Source: Pristionchus mayeri
Lineage: Eukaryota; Nematoda; Chromadorea; Rhabditida; Neodiplogasteridae
Assembly (NCBI GenBank): GCA_036245805.1
Contig: BTRK01000003.1
Coordinates: forward strand, 33,621,215 to 33,685,214
Direction of reading: 5' to 3'
Length of the DNA: 64,000 nt
Shown: positions 10,586-21,700 of the stretch, one piece after another
Position numbering within the stretch: the first letter of the stretch is position 1
Layout: every line of letters begins with the position of its first letter
Program-made: the position numbers and the translations under genes
Notes under the pieces: generated by a model
Told to the model about the DNA's origin: nothing
The model's input: only the letters and a program-made list of their open reading frames with translations
Database searches by the model: none

Positions 10586-11835
10586 TTAGGTTGAACAGAA
10601 AGTCTTTATAAACTTTTTATTTTCCTTCTTCTGACAATAAAGCGCAAGAGCGAAATCAAACGTATGCACCATTGTTATCTACGACAAATCTCCAACGTTC
10701 AGGCAACTTATGGATTCCCTCCTTATAGAACCCATCTTGGCGCGAATCAAAATATTGCTTGAGTGCGGCCTCGATCGCCCCACGGGAAGTGAAGGATCTC
10801 TGATCGAGATGACGGGTCAGATCCGAGAACAACCAATAATACGAAGGGGCCAAGTCAGGAGAATACGGTGTATGAGGGAGAACCATCCAGCCATATTTGG
10901 ACAGCTCCTGCTTGACCTGCCGTGCAACATGGGGTCGGGCGTTATCGTGTTGATAGTACACTTTCTTGCCGTTCAGGGCAGATTGTGCGAATTTCTTCTT
11001 GAGATTCCGTAGTTGTTTAGTGTAGACATATCCAGTAATTATCCGCTTCTCGGGTAGGAGCTCCCAGTAAATCGGGCCATCCACTCCCCACCAGGCAGAG
11101 AGCAAGATTTTCATAGGGTGAAGGTCATGCTTTGCGACGTCCTGTGGGGTCTCATTGGCATCTACCCACTGTGCCCTCCTATGGTGATTCTCAAAGCAGA
11201 CCCACTTCTCGACCCATGTTATGAGACGGTCCAACCATCGATCTCCAGCGTGAAGAGTGAGTAGAGAAAGGGAATCGTCGACACGGTGGTCAAACTGGTC
11301 TTGGGTCAATTTGTGTTGTATGAAACGTCCTAGCTTCTTCTTCTTGCCAATGGAGACCAATCATTTTACGATGGTGCTTTGCGATACCCCAAGTGTGGCT
11401 GCCATGTCGCGGGTATTTGGAAAGGATCCAATTCCACTACGATCCGTAGCGCATCCAAATCCAGCTCGGGTGGCCTCCCAGACCGGTCATGATCATCCAT
11501 GGAAAAGTCCCCCTTCTCGAAGAGTTGGTACCAATTGCGCATGGTCTGGTAGTGAGGGGCATATGAATCGTACACTTCAGCCAACTGACGTTCCTATTCC
11601 TTCATTGTAGTGTGAGAGAGGAATACGAATAACAGAACGTTGTGGATGTGCAAGGCCGTGGGAACAAACATCGTGGTCTTACTAGTGGCAGAATGAAAGG
11701 CGTGGAATGGGGAGTTGTTGACCACATAGTCCCTTTGTCATGTGTTATTCACTAGAGGCGAGGGAACACCAAAGGTCTCGTGCACTGAGCAGTGATCTAG
11801 CAAATCAGTTTATAAAGACTTTCTGTTCAACCTAA
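10586..11835 (-). mobile_element. Mariner-type transposon (copy 1), 1250 bp
   Basis: A TA duplication flanks terminal repeats TTAGGTTGAACAGAAAGTCT and AGACTTTCTGTTCAACCTAA. The transposase lies on the minus strand. The size is typical of mariner. Confidence 0.92.
10656..11584 (-). pseudogene. Mariner transposase, inactivated
   Basis: Two frames cover it: 11584-11366 (helix-turn-helix part, FEKGDFSMDDHDRSGRPPE) and 11360-10656 (catalytic part), separated by a frame change near 11363. Family landmarks are WVDANE, YQHDNARPH, PYSPDLAPS and a terminal WRFVVDNNGAYV. Of the three catalytic aspartates of the DD34D triad, the first is Val (T-W-V-E-K-W where the family has D before EKW), the second is present in HDNARPH, and the third is Tyr (APSYY for APSDY). 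The copy is therefore dead on two catalytic grounds as well as by frameshift. Confidence 0.85.
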
Positions 11836-11994
11836 TATATATCAGACTGCATTACATGACTGTTGACGTCGTTTGCATATTCAAAAGAAAATTGAAACAA
11901 CAATACTATATGACGTCTGAAAATAGAGCAAAATAGCGTGGGAGACGGTGGGTTAGTCGTATTATCAATAGCATGCGTGAGTGAGAATATAGAG

Positions 11995-12002
11995 TATAAA
12001 AG
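11995..12002 (+). promoter_or_regulatory. TATA box of the small secreted protein gene
   Basis: TATAAAAG lies 38 bp before the start codon at 12040. The short distance implies a very short 5' leader. Confidence 0.5.
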
Positions 12003-12039
12003 CCAAGAGTAGGACATATTTGGAAATTGCCTCACCTGA

Positions 12040-12501
12040 ATGATTATGCACCTCATTCTCGTCCTCGCATGCCTTCATATTGCAGCTGCAGCTGCTCCAG
12101 TAAAATTTATATTTTTATTCTTAGTTATGAATTTATAAAATTCGTATGAAAACATATGTTTTCAGGCGACAGAAAATGGCCCAATTGCCCAAAGGCGAGA
12201 GCCAAAATCGAATTGTTAAAAAAAATTATTATGCACAAGAAAGATATATTCGAGACTGTATTCGTTTAGATAAGCAGGAACAGGCTCGGAATCTCATCGA
12301 AACAATCGCCGAGAAGGCTAGAAACAACCCCGCAATGCTCAAGAATGATGTGAGTAATTTCTTTTTGACGCATGCATTCAAGATCTCATTCCGGTACTGT
12401 ATATTCTACACATAATTCGACATTTATTTCAGATCGAAAGGGCCTTCAGCAACCTGTCCGAGGCGGAAAGGGAGGAGCTCCTGAATTGCCTAAACCGATG
12501 A
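12040..12501 (+). CDS. Small secreted helical protein, about 101 aa
   Basis: Exon 1 is 12040-12099, a complete signal peptide (MIMHLILVLACLHIAAAA, then AP). Exon 3 is 12433-12501, ending NCLNR-stop. Exon 2 ends at 12349 with donor GTGAGT. Its start is ambiguous. The strong acceptor TTTTCAG (to 12165) gives a frame that stops after 17 residues (a 37-aa product). An AG seven bases further on (to 12172) opens the full exon, with ERYIRDCIRLDKQEQARNL and ETIAEKARNNPAML, continuing into ERAFSNLSEAEREELL. The longer product is charged, helical and has two cysteines. I do not recognise the family; many nematode secreted proteins look like this. Confidence 0.6.
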
Positions 12502-12798
12502 ATTCATATTCACCATCATCAAGTTCATATTTTTCAGTCATATTTCGTATACTCACTCATACACCGCATACTTTATGGCTGTTCATTCTTATTTAAATAC
12601 GACTAAAAATTGCCAAAAATGCAGACTTTTAGTGAATATTTAAATTCCACACAAAATGGCGAAACGCATGTATTAACTTTTCACCCGTGTCGCAAATGCA
12701 CTATGTAATGCAATGCGATATCACTGTTAATAGAATTTGTTTTATCTATTTCTCGGGGCCTATCGCCCTTGAGCGATTTACTTTAGACATGGACTGCA
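12502..12798. other. Convergent intergenic stretch
   Basis: 3' flanks of the secreted protein gene (plus) and the large membrane protein gene (minus). Only AT-rich sequence is seen. Confidence 0.3.
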
Positions 12799-15700
12799 TT
12801 ATCCTTGGCCACTACCGTCTCCTTCCTGTTCTTCTTGCTCTCCGATGCCGAAGTTGGAGAGAACACTGGTGACAGCACTCTGAATTACAATGTTATGAGA
12901 ATGAAAGTCTTAAGGCGGCACTAGGTCGGATGGTCACCATCGAATTGTAACCTTCCTTCTGCATAATTTTCGCTGAATGCTACTTGACAGTTTGGATGAA
13001 AAACAGCGAAAATACTACAGATGGGTGTTTTTCTTTGTTGTCAACAGGAAGATTATCATCCGATGGTGATAATCCCATCCCCTTTAGGCATCGCACAGTG
13101 GAGATCTCCTCGAGTTGGCAATCATGCTGTCCAGCTTGTCCGATTTGAGCGAACATTGGGACGAATGGGGTGACTTCACTGAGCCCTTCGAGGATGGACC
13201 GCCCGCCTTCATTTTGCGAATCTTCTCGAGTATACTGAAGCATTCGATATTTATCCGATGATAAACTTGGGGACATGTGGTGGCAGAACAATTTGGAAAA
13301 AAGCTAGCGCAAATCGTGGCATTTCTTGGACTAATGGTCTCACATCCCTCCTATCATCTCATTACTACCCATCAATAAGGGTTGTGTGACTGGACATTAG
13401 GGATGCATACAATTGGCACTACCTACAATTGACACTGGCCTACCAGTGTTCTCCCGTGAGCCCACTTCCGAGAACTGGATGTACTCTGCCTTTAACTTTT
13501 ACCTAGAGATTAGCCGGCTAGATGAGGAAGAGGAAGAAGAGGTGACCAGTAACCCAAGAATTGTCCAAATATATCTCACACTGTATGCAGCCATCCCTTG
13601 CCGGTAGCTCGGACGACAATAATGGCAACGAGAAGAGCGATCAGGATTAGCACTCCGGAAGAAACCAGGATGTACAGACCAAGTTTGCTAGCCGGGGGCT
13701 TAGGCTTATTTTCTGAAAATGATAAGAGAGACTATCTGAGTGAGTGAACATTTTTGTGTAGAAGCTTGGCACTAGGGAAAAATCGAATTCCTCCAAAATT
13801 GGCATAAATGTAGTACTCAGTGAGTATAGCCCAGGCGTGGCTTATTTAGTGTTCTAGGTTACGCTTTCAGAAATGCGCGGCTCGTTTGTCCGAAAATGTA
13901 AATTTTCGAACTTTGCCATTTCGCAATCGATCCGAACGGTTAATATCTCTAAAATTGCGGAATATTCAAGTGATCAAACCTACAAAGTTCAGTAGCAATC
14001 AAACAAAAAAAATGAAAAATCAACAAATTTTACGTTTCTTCATTTTTTTTCTCGCTAGGATTTTCGAGCGTAGAAAGTTTTGAAAATTTAAATTTGTAGA
14101 TAAGGATACTAACTAACTATTAGCAAATAATAATTAAAAATAAAAAATAACGTTTGGAGAAATCGGAAAACAACGGTCGGCAACTTGAAATAAAATCAGT
14201 TCATGATAGGACCTGGCCTACCGTAACCCAAAACAGAAGTGGAGGACAGGTGTTCTAGGGTTGCTCTACACGTTGTACTCAATGATAGAAATAGATCAGC
14301 ATCAACAAAATTTCGATACGCATCTGCGCGCACGAGAGCGCTGATGTTAAACAATTTCGAGAAATTACGGAAAAACTACCGTAATTTATCGAAATTGTTT
14401 AACATCAGCTCTCTCGCGCGCACAGATGCGTATCGAAATTTTGTTGATGCTGATGTATTTCACTCATAGAGTTCTACGTGTAGAGTAACCCTAGAACACC
14501 TGTCCACCACTTTTGTTTTGGGTTACGGTAGGCCAGGTCTTATCATGAACTCATTTTATTTCAAGTTGCCGACCGTTGTTTTCCGATTTCTCCAAACGTT
14601 ATTTTTTAATTTTAATTATTATTTGCTAATAGTTAGTTAATATCCTTATCTACAAATTTAAATTTTCAAAACTTTCTACGCTCGAAAGTCTTACACAGAA
14701 AAAAATCACGAAACGTAAAATTTGTTGATTTTTCATTTTTTCTGAAAGTTTTTTGTGTGATTGCTACTGAACTTTGTAGGTTTGATCACTTGAATATTCC
14801 GCAATTTTAGAGATATTAACCGTTCGGATCGATTGCGAAATGGCAAAGTTTGAAAATTTACATTTTCGGACAAACGAGCCGCGCATTTCTGAAAGCGTAA
14901 CCTAGAACACTAAATAAGCCACGCCTGGGCTATACTCACTGAGTACTACATGTATGCCAATTTTGGGGGAATTCGATTTTTCGCCAGTGCCAAGCAAATT
15001 TCCATTCACTCAGATAGTCTCTCATAGCATATTTCCTTCCACGTTCACCCAATTGTAAGGCAATAGTGAAGAAACATCGGCACGTGGCCTCCTCTTTTAG
15101 TGCGTTTCCCTGTTGAGAGAAAACTGTCAGAGGAAAGGTTGTTCGAACGTAGCAAAGGGAAAGGCAGCAGTAAATGGTGAAATCTATTGTGAAACTACGG
15201 CCGAGACCTCGTAAAAGGATGAGCGCTCATGCAGATTTAACAACAATAAAAAAGGTCTTAACGAAGATTTGTTTCAGCTGAAGATACACTACCTGGCTCT
15301 CGGCAGATCGCTTCAAATTCGTACGGATATTTCGTTTTATTGGCCACGATCATCCCTGCCCGGCACTCCAAATAGGTCACTCCCTCCAACTCGACCCATT
15401 CCTTCTCCGTTCGATCGCGCCACCTGGATAACGCTTATTAGTTTGAGGACACTAGCTCGTACGAGAACTATGACGTCATACCGCTTTTGATATATAAAAG
15501 GGGTAAAACTATTATTTTTGGAAGGTGGAGACAGTTTGGAAAAACTCAATCTCTGAAAACTGAAAAGTATTACAAATTTGTTTTCTTCGTGATCACGAAA
15601 TATTTCGCAATTTATGCGATTTCTGGAACTATAAATTCAGTTATCATTTTTCTTTCATTTTCGATATTACAACGTGTAATGTGTATGCGATTTCATGTAT

Positions 15701-18700
15701 AATATCATAACAATTTCATTTATCAACACAATCAAAGGAATTAATGGAAAATATTCAGAGATATTCAAATTCATGTCTTCAATCACTTATTATACGTCTT
15801 CAACATGAAATCAAGCGCGTTGATCAGCGGAATGCGACTCTGAAATATTTGATGTACAAATTACGTATCCAATCTATCATCTCGCCCTCTCCCCTCACGA
15901 AGCGGCGCAATCCACAAGTTGTGGATTGCGCCGCTTTCCCCGCTCCCTTTGTTCAAAAATCGATAGAATTAGTGAGTGAAACTCAACTGCACTATCCTAT
16001 TATCTCACTCGATTCGATGCGGAGCAATCCACAAGTTGTGAATTGCGCCGATCTCCCTCTATCTTTGTCCACCCACTCTTTCTCCCCCCTCTCATTCAAC
16101 TCTTTCCTTCTAGTGGGAGATGGTCGAATCGCTGACTCTCTCCATTTTTCACAAACCTCATGAGATGTGTGAGTTGAACTATTGATAAATCCTTGTTTAG
16201 CGTTTGGTTAAGGTTCTTCTTTACATGAAGTCGAGTGGAAATGCAAAATCACATACCTTATTGTACTTCAATATTCATTTGGAAATCAAGTTTATTTTGA
16301 TACAGGTAAGTAAGATATTTGCAATCGACTTCAGGTAAAGAAGAACCTTGACCAAACGTTAAACAATGATTTATCAATAGTTCAACTGACACATCTCATG
16401 AGGTTTGTGAAAAATGGAGAGAGTCAGTGATTCGACCATCTCCCACTAGTCGGAAAGAGTTGAATGAGAGGGGGGAGAAAGAGTGGGTGGACAAAGATAG
16501 AGGGAGATCGGCGCAATTCACAACTTGTGGATTGCTCCGCATCGAATCGAGTGAGATAATAGGATAGTGCAGTTGAGTTTCACTCAATAATTCTATCGAT
16601 TTTTTAACAAAGGGAGCGGGGAAAGCGGCGCAATCCACAACTTGTGGATTGCGCCGCTTCGTGAGGGGAGAGGGCGAGATGATAGATTGGATACGTAATT
16701 TGTACATCAAATATTTCAGAGTCGCATTCCGCTGATCAACGCGCTTGATTTCATGTTGAAGACGTATAATAAGTGATTGAAGACATGAATTTGAATATCT
16801 CTGAATATTTTCCATTAATTCCTTTGATTGTGTTGATAAATGAAATTGTTATGATATTATACATGAAATCGCATACACATTACACGTTGTAATATCGAAA
16901 ATGAAAGAAAAATGATAACTGAATTTATAGTTCCAGAAATCGCATAAATTGCGAAATATTTCGTGATCACGAAGAAAACAAATTTGTAATACTTTTCAGT
17001 TTTCAGAGATTGAGTTTTTCCAAACTGTCTCTACCTTCCAAAAATAATAGTTTTACCCCTTTTATATATCAAAAGCGGTATGACGTCATAGTTCTGTGGG
17101 AAAGGGAGTGGGAAAGCGGCGCAATCCACAACTTGTGGATTGCGCCGCTTCGTGAGGGGAGAGGGCGAGATGATAGATTTGATATGTAATTTATACATCA
17201 AATATTTCAGAGTCGCATTCCGCTGATCAACGCGCTTGATTTCACGTTGAAGATGTACAATAAGTGATTGAAGACATGAATTTGAATTTTTGTTAACTCG
17301 ATATTTTCCATGAATTTCCTTGATTGTGTTGATAAAGAATATTAAAAAATTGTGTTGTTCGACGAATATGTGAATACAGAATATAAATGGAAAATTAAGT
17401 AAAATAATTGTAAAGAAATATTTAAAAACAAAAATTTTCAAAAATTTTCTGGTTCCCGATTTGCAAACACTGTACAGACTGATTTTGGATGCAAAAACGA
17501 GACATTATATTGACTTCGTAGAAAGAGTTTCCTAAAACTGCTTCCACCTTCGAAAAATAATAGTTTTGCCCCTTTTATATCAAAGACACGTATACGTCAT
17601 AGTTCTAATCCACCCTAGTGCCAGTTTTAGTGTAAATGAATAAACAGATCTCAATTCTTCCGGAACAGAGAATGAAGTGATTTTGTAAACAAATTAGTAA
17701 AAATAGTTTTTTTCAAAAACGATATTAATAAAAATGTACCAGAATACAGATGGTTCTGGGCACCAGAATTTCTCCAGACCCTGGTACTCATGCTGGAATA
17801 GTAGTTAAAGGGGTGCTCCGGGGAATGTCCAGTCACCCATAGTGACAGTGTGGATATTGAAGAGGCCACTAACCCGATCCGAAATCACTTTGTCCAAAGT
17901 TCCACAGAGGACTCTGAGGCTATTTACATACGCGCAAAGTTCATTGATAGCGCAGGGTCGTGACTGATTCTTTTTTGTTTCACTCGCTCGACTTATGTTT
18001 CGACCATTTATTGGGATAAATTCGCTACCGTTTCCCATTGCGAGCGCAGAATTTTCGTGGTGGGACTCCCTAACATTCATTCCCCGGATCACTCCTTTAA
18101 TGTTCGTAATTCGGGCCTTCGTCTTTTCATTTCACGCCCGCTCTAGACCGGTCGAGCGGTGAGAGAATGTGTGAAATGAGGAGACCGTGATATCGTTTCT
18201 CGAACGCTAATAATATTGCGTGAGATTATGTGGTTTTCAGCTGTCAACATTTCAAAAAAAAATATTATCGATATATTTCAATATAATCTCACCTCCTGGC
18301 AGATGAATCCTTCTTCGGGTTCGCATTCAGGGAAAAATCGATCCACGTCACAATTTCCTAAGATTATTGATTTTTGATGATCTCCTTTGGTGCCATTACG
18401 ACGCCAAATCAGATAAGAGCTATGACGTCGTGCCGCTTTTGATACATCAAAGGCGGCATGACGTCATAATTTTCATCCGAAGTAGTGCATGTCAGCGGGT
18501 ATGATCAATGGCTGGTCGAAGTATTTCCCATAGGCCGACTCCCAGGTGCCATCCGTAATGTTGCACGTAGCCTTGGATATTTCGATCTGAGAAATCAGCT
18601 TTCCGATTTGCAAATATAGAATAAAATATTTACGGGCGCTCCATTTTCAAATGTATAGAACATCCGATTATGGCATTCCAATGGCTTGTATAGATTAATC

Positions 18701-21700
18701 TTCATCTGGAAACGAGATTATTGATTGTTAAGGAATGAGTCACCCGAAAAATGAGTTGATGAACAACTCCTGTCAGTAGTTACAAGGGAACCCCAAAAGT
18801 ATGCACCTCAATCGCTGAAATTCATTACCACAGGCTCCAATGGGCCCCTATGGGTGTCCGGAATCAGTTTTCAAAAGTTCCCATATTTTCTTTCTAAAAT
18901 CCTAAATTGGCCTATGAAAATTTTAGGGCTCACCACGTAAAATCCGAAAAGGCGGTTCCCAGAATAGTGATCGATGTCAAGAGCCGCCGCAGAATGAGCA
19001 TCGTGGCGCGGCTGGTTGCGTTCTGGCCTTGCATTTTGCAGGTCGTAGGTTCGGGTGCCGATGAAGCGGATCGACGGGTAAGTAGAAGAGAACAAATCCA
19101 CCACGACACGTGGGGAAAGCAGGAACTAGAATGAGGGCCAAACTCCGGTGCGGGCAAAACGGGGGTGTGATGATGACAACGAGAAACACTAAGGTTCGGT
19201 AGTGCACCACACATAAAATACGGATGACTTTACGGCTTTGCTATAATTGGGGTCATACACAGCAGATATATTTTGATAGGAGTCATTGCTTTGTTCTTTC
19301 GTCTCTATTGTAAGCTATTCTACATGCCAAGTTATCCAGCAGTGTGCAATGTGTGAGTAATAAAATAATATTTATTTGATGGAGATACGAACGTGAAATA
19401 AACTGAAATGGGTTGCAAAAGTATGCAAAATGTACTTGCTGCAGCCAGATTTCGAACCTACGATCTGTAAAATGCAAAGCTAGAGCGCATCCAGCTGCGC
19501 CACGAGACTCATTTTGTGATGGTTATCAACATCGATCACTATTCTGGGAACCGCGCTGGTGGATTTTACGTGGTGAACCCTAAAATTTTCATAGGCCAAT
19601 TTAGGGTCTTAGAAAGCAAATATGGGAACTTTTTAAAGAAGGAGTGTCAGCAAAGCTGAACTTTTCACGCTGTCATTGCAATGACCTAGCCAACCCTCCA
19701 AAGATCCTAGCGCGAGCTAAGATGGTAGACAGGCATCGTATTCATAGCTCAGTGGGAGAGCAACCGCCATGTGATCGGGAGGATGCGGGTTCGATCCCAC
19801 CCGAAGATTTTTGACAAATCTTCGAGATATTTGAATTCCCGCACGTTCCTGCCCTATGAAGGACTATCAGCGCCCATGGCACACTGCCAACTAGTGATAA
19901 CTCGGTTCAAAATAAAGATATGAATTTGAAATTTTCAGAATCTCTCATGGTTATGAAAAGCTAGGATACGGTTATGACAGCGTCAAAAGTTCAACTTTGC
20001 TGACACTCCTTCTTTAAAACTGATTCCGGACACCCATAGGAGCCCATTGGAACCTGTGGTAATGCATTTCAGCGATTGAGCTGTATACTTTTGCGGTTCT
20101 CTTGTTACAGATCCCGATTGCTAACAAAAGCCCTTCTACTCCCCAGCATTCTTTCGTGATACTTTTCATTTTTATATTCATTTTTATAATAATGCAACAA
20201 AAAAACCTCTCCACAATTCGTGTAATTTCGGTCGCATCTGCTAATCAACGGCGTGTCATCTACATTTAAATATAATTATTATTTTTTGTATAATCTATAA
20301 CATACATTCGCAAGTGATCGATTCGATTTTACTCGATGGCGCACTTTTCAAAGCCCATATAAGATTATGACTTGAGTCCAGACCACATTCGAGGTCGTTA
20401 TTTTCTTTTGTTTCATTGTTGACTATCATCTTTCCGAAAATTCCGCACTGAAAAATGCGATTCTATATTCATCGGAAGACAACTACACAAAGTGATGCAG
20501 ATCGATAAGATGAATGCGCCTCCGTTATGAGAGAACTGTAACAACTTACCGTAAATGTTGCACACTGTTTGCCCTCCGTTAGTTCAACCATCGCATCTGC
20601 ACGTGCATTAAAGGGGCGCTCGCACGTTGTACATTCTGGTACATGAGAAAATTCAAATTGATTAACAAGCATTTTGGCTGGGTAAACAACTTGTTTTTAC
20701 GATATAATGTGCCGAGTGTTCAATTTAAATGAATCACAACTTAGTACAACCCTTAACTTACTCTTCCTAACACACTTTAGGTCCACCGAAGACTTCTCGA
20801 GCGACAAGCCGTTTTTCAAAGTTGCATGAAATTTGCTGGAATCGCATCTTGCAGATTTCACTTCGCTCCAGTTTCCAGTAGGATCAGATCTCAACCTGGA
20901 AAAAAAATTTTTTTTTAAATATTTAATGTATCAGGTTGTCCAGAAAGTAACGCTCGATTTTCAAATTTTCGATTCTAAGATACCCTGTCTTTTGTTGCCG
21001 CATGATTATCATATTGCTCTATATGTTCGTTGAATGCATGGATACTCTTTCCATCGCACATTGGTTCAAGCCTGCCCAATTGGTATTGAGGCCACAGGAT
21101 GAAGTCAAAGGTACATCAACGATGGGTTGAACTGATTATTTTTTGGCCCAGCATTCATGGATATCGTTGATAAGGCAAATATTATGTCATATGCGAAAAG
21201 TACTACATACGGATATTAGAATACACCATGTGAAGCTAGTCTGCTTCAAAAGGATTGCTAGAAAATTAACTCATTTGTGAACTTGACCATAGCTGAATAT
21301 CAACAGATATACTTGTTTTTACCGCGTCTCCGTCACAATAGATGTATCGATCTCAAATGTAGTAAAACTAAAAGTACTTCCTACGTGTAACTTAAAATTT
21401 TATTTATATGAACATACAATACTTCTACCAACGCATGCAACATGCATAAACCTGACAACGAAATTTGAACATCGAAATTCGAATATTTCAAAACTTCTTG
21501 TTTCCAGCATTGATGACAAGTTATAACTTTTGTGGTTAATTGTTAAAACAACTCTTTATGTATCCGTAGTCGGCAGGCCTAAGTCAGGGGATACCTCCCT
21601 TTTGAGGAAATTTATTCATTAACCGAACACCAAGTCGAAATATTGGCTATTTTGGAAGTTATTCAACAATACTGAAAATCTATGTTTTCTAAAAGTAGAA

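Larger units (their letters stand above)
18778..20112. mobile_element. Fold-back element with about 95-bp outer repeats, in an intron
   Basis: The outer arms run from GGGAACCCCAAAAGTATGCA (left) to a mirrored AGTATGCA-type end at the right, and share ATGGGTGTCCGGAATCAG. Inner arms carry AATTTTCATAGGCC and its partner. A second element (19636-20014) has landed in the right arm. It lies between exons 20635-20550 and 18705-18634 of the membrane protein gene. Confidence 0.75.

Noticed and set aside
19737..19808. Possible functional tRNA gene
   Set aside because: Boxes A and B are good but the anticodon stem does not pair and the acceptor ends do not match; treated as a tRNA-derived repeat.
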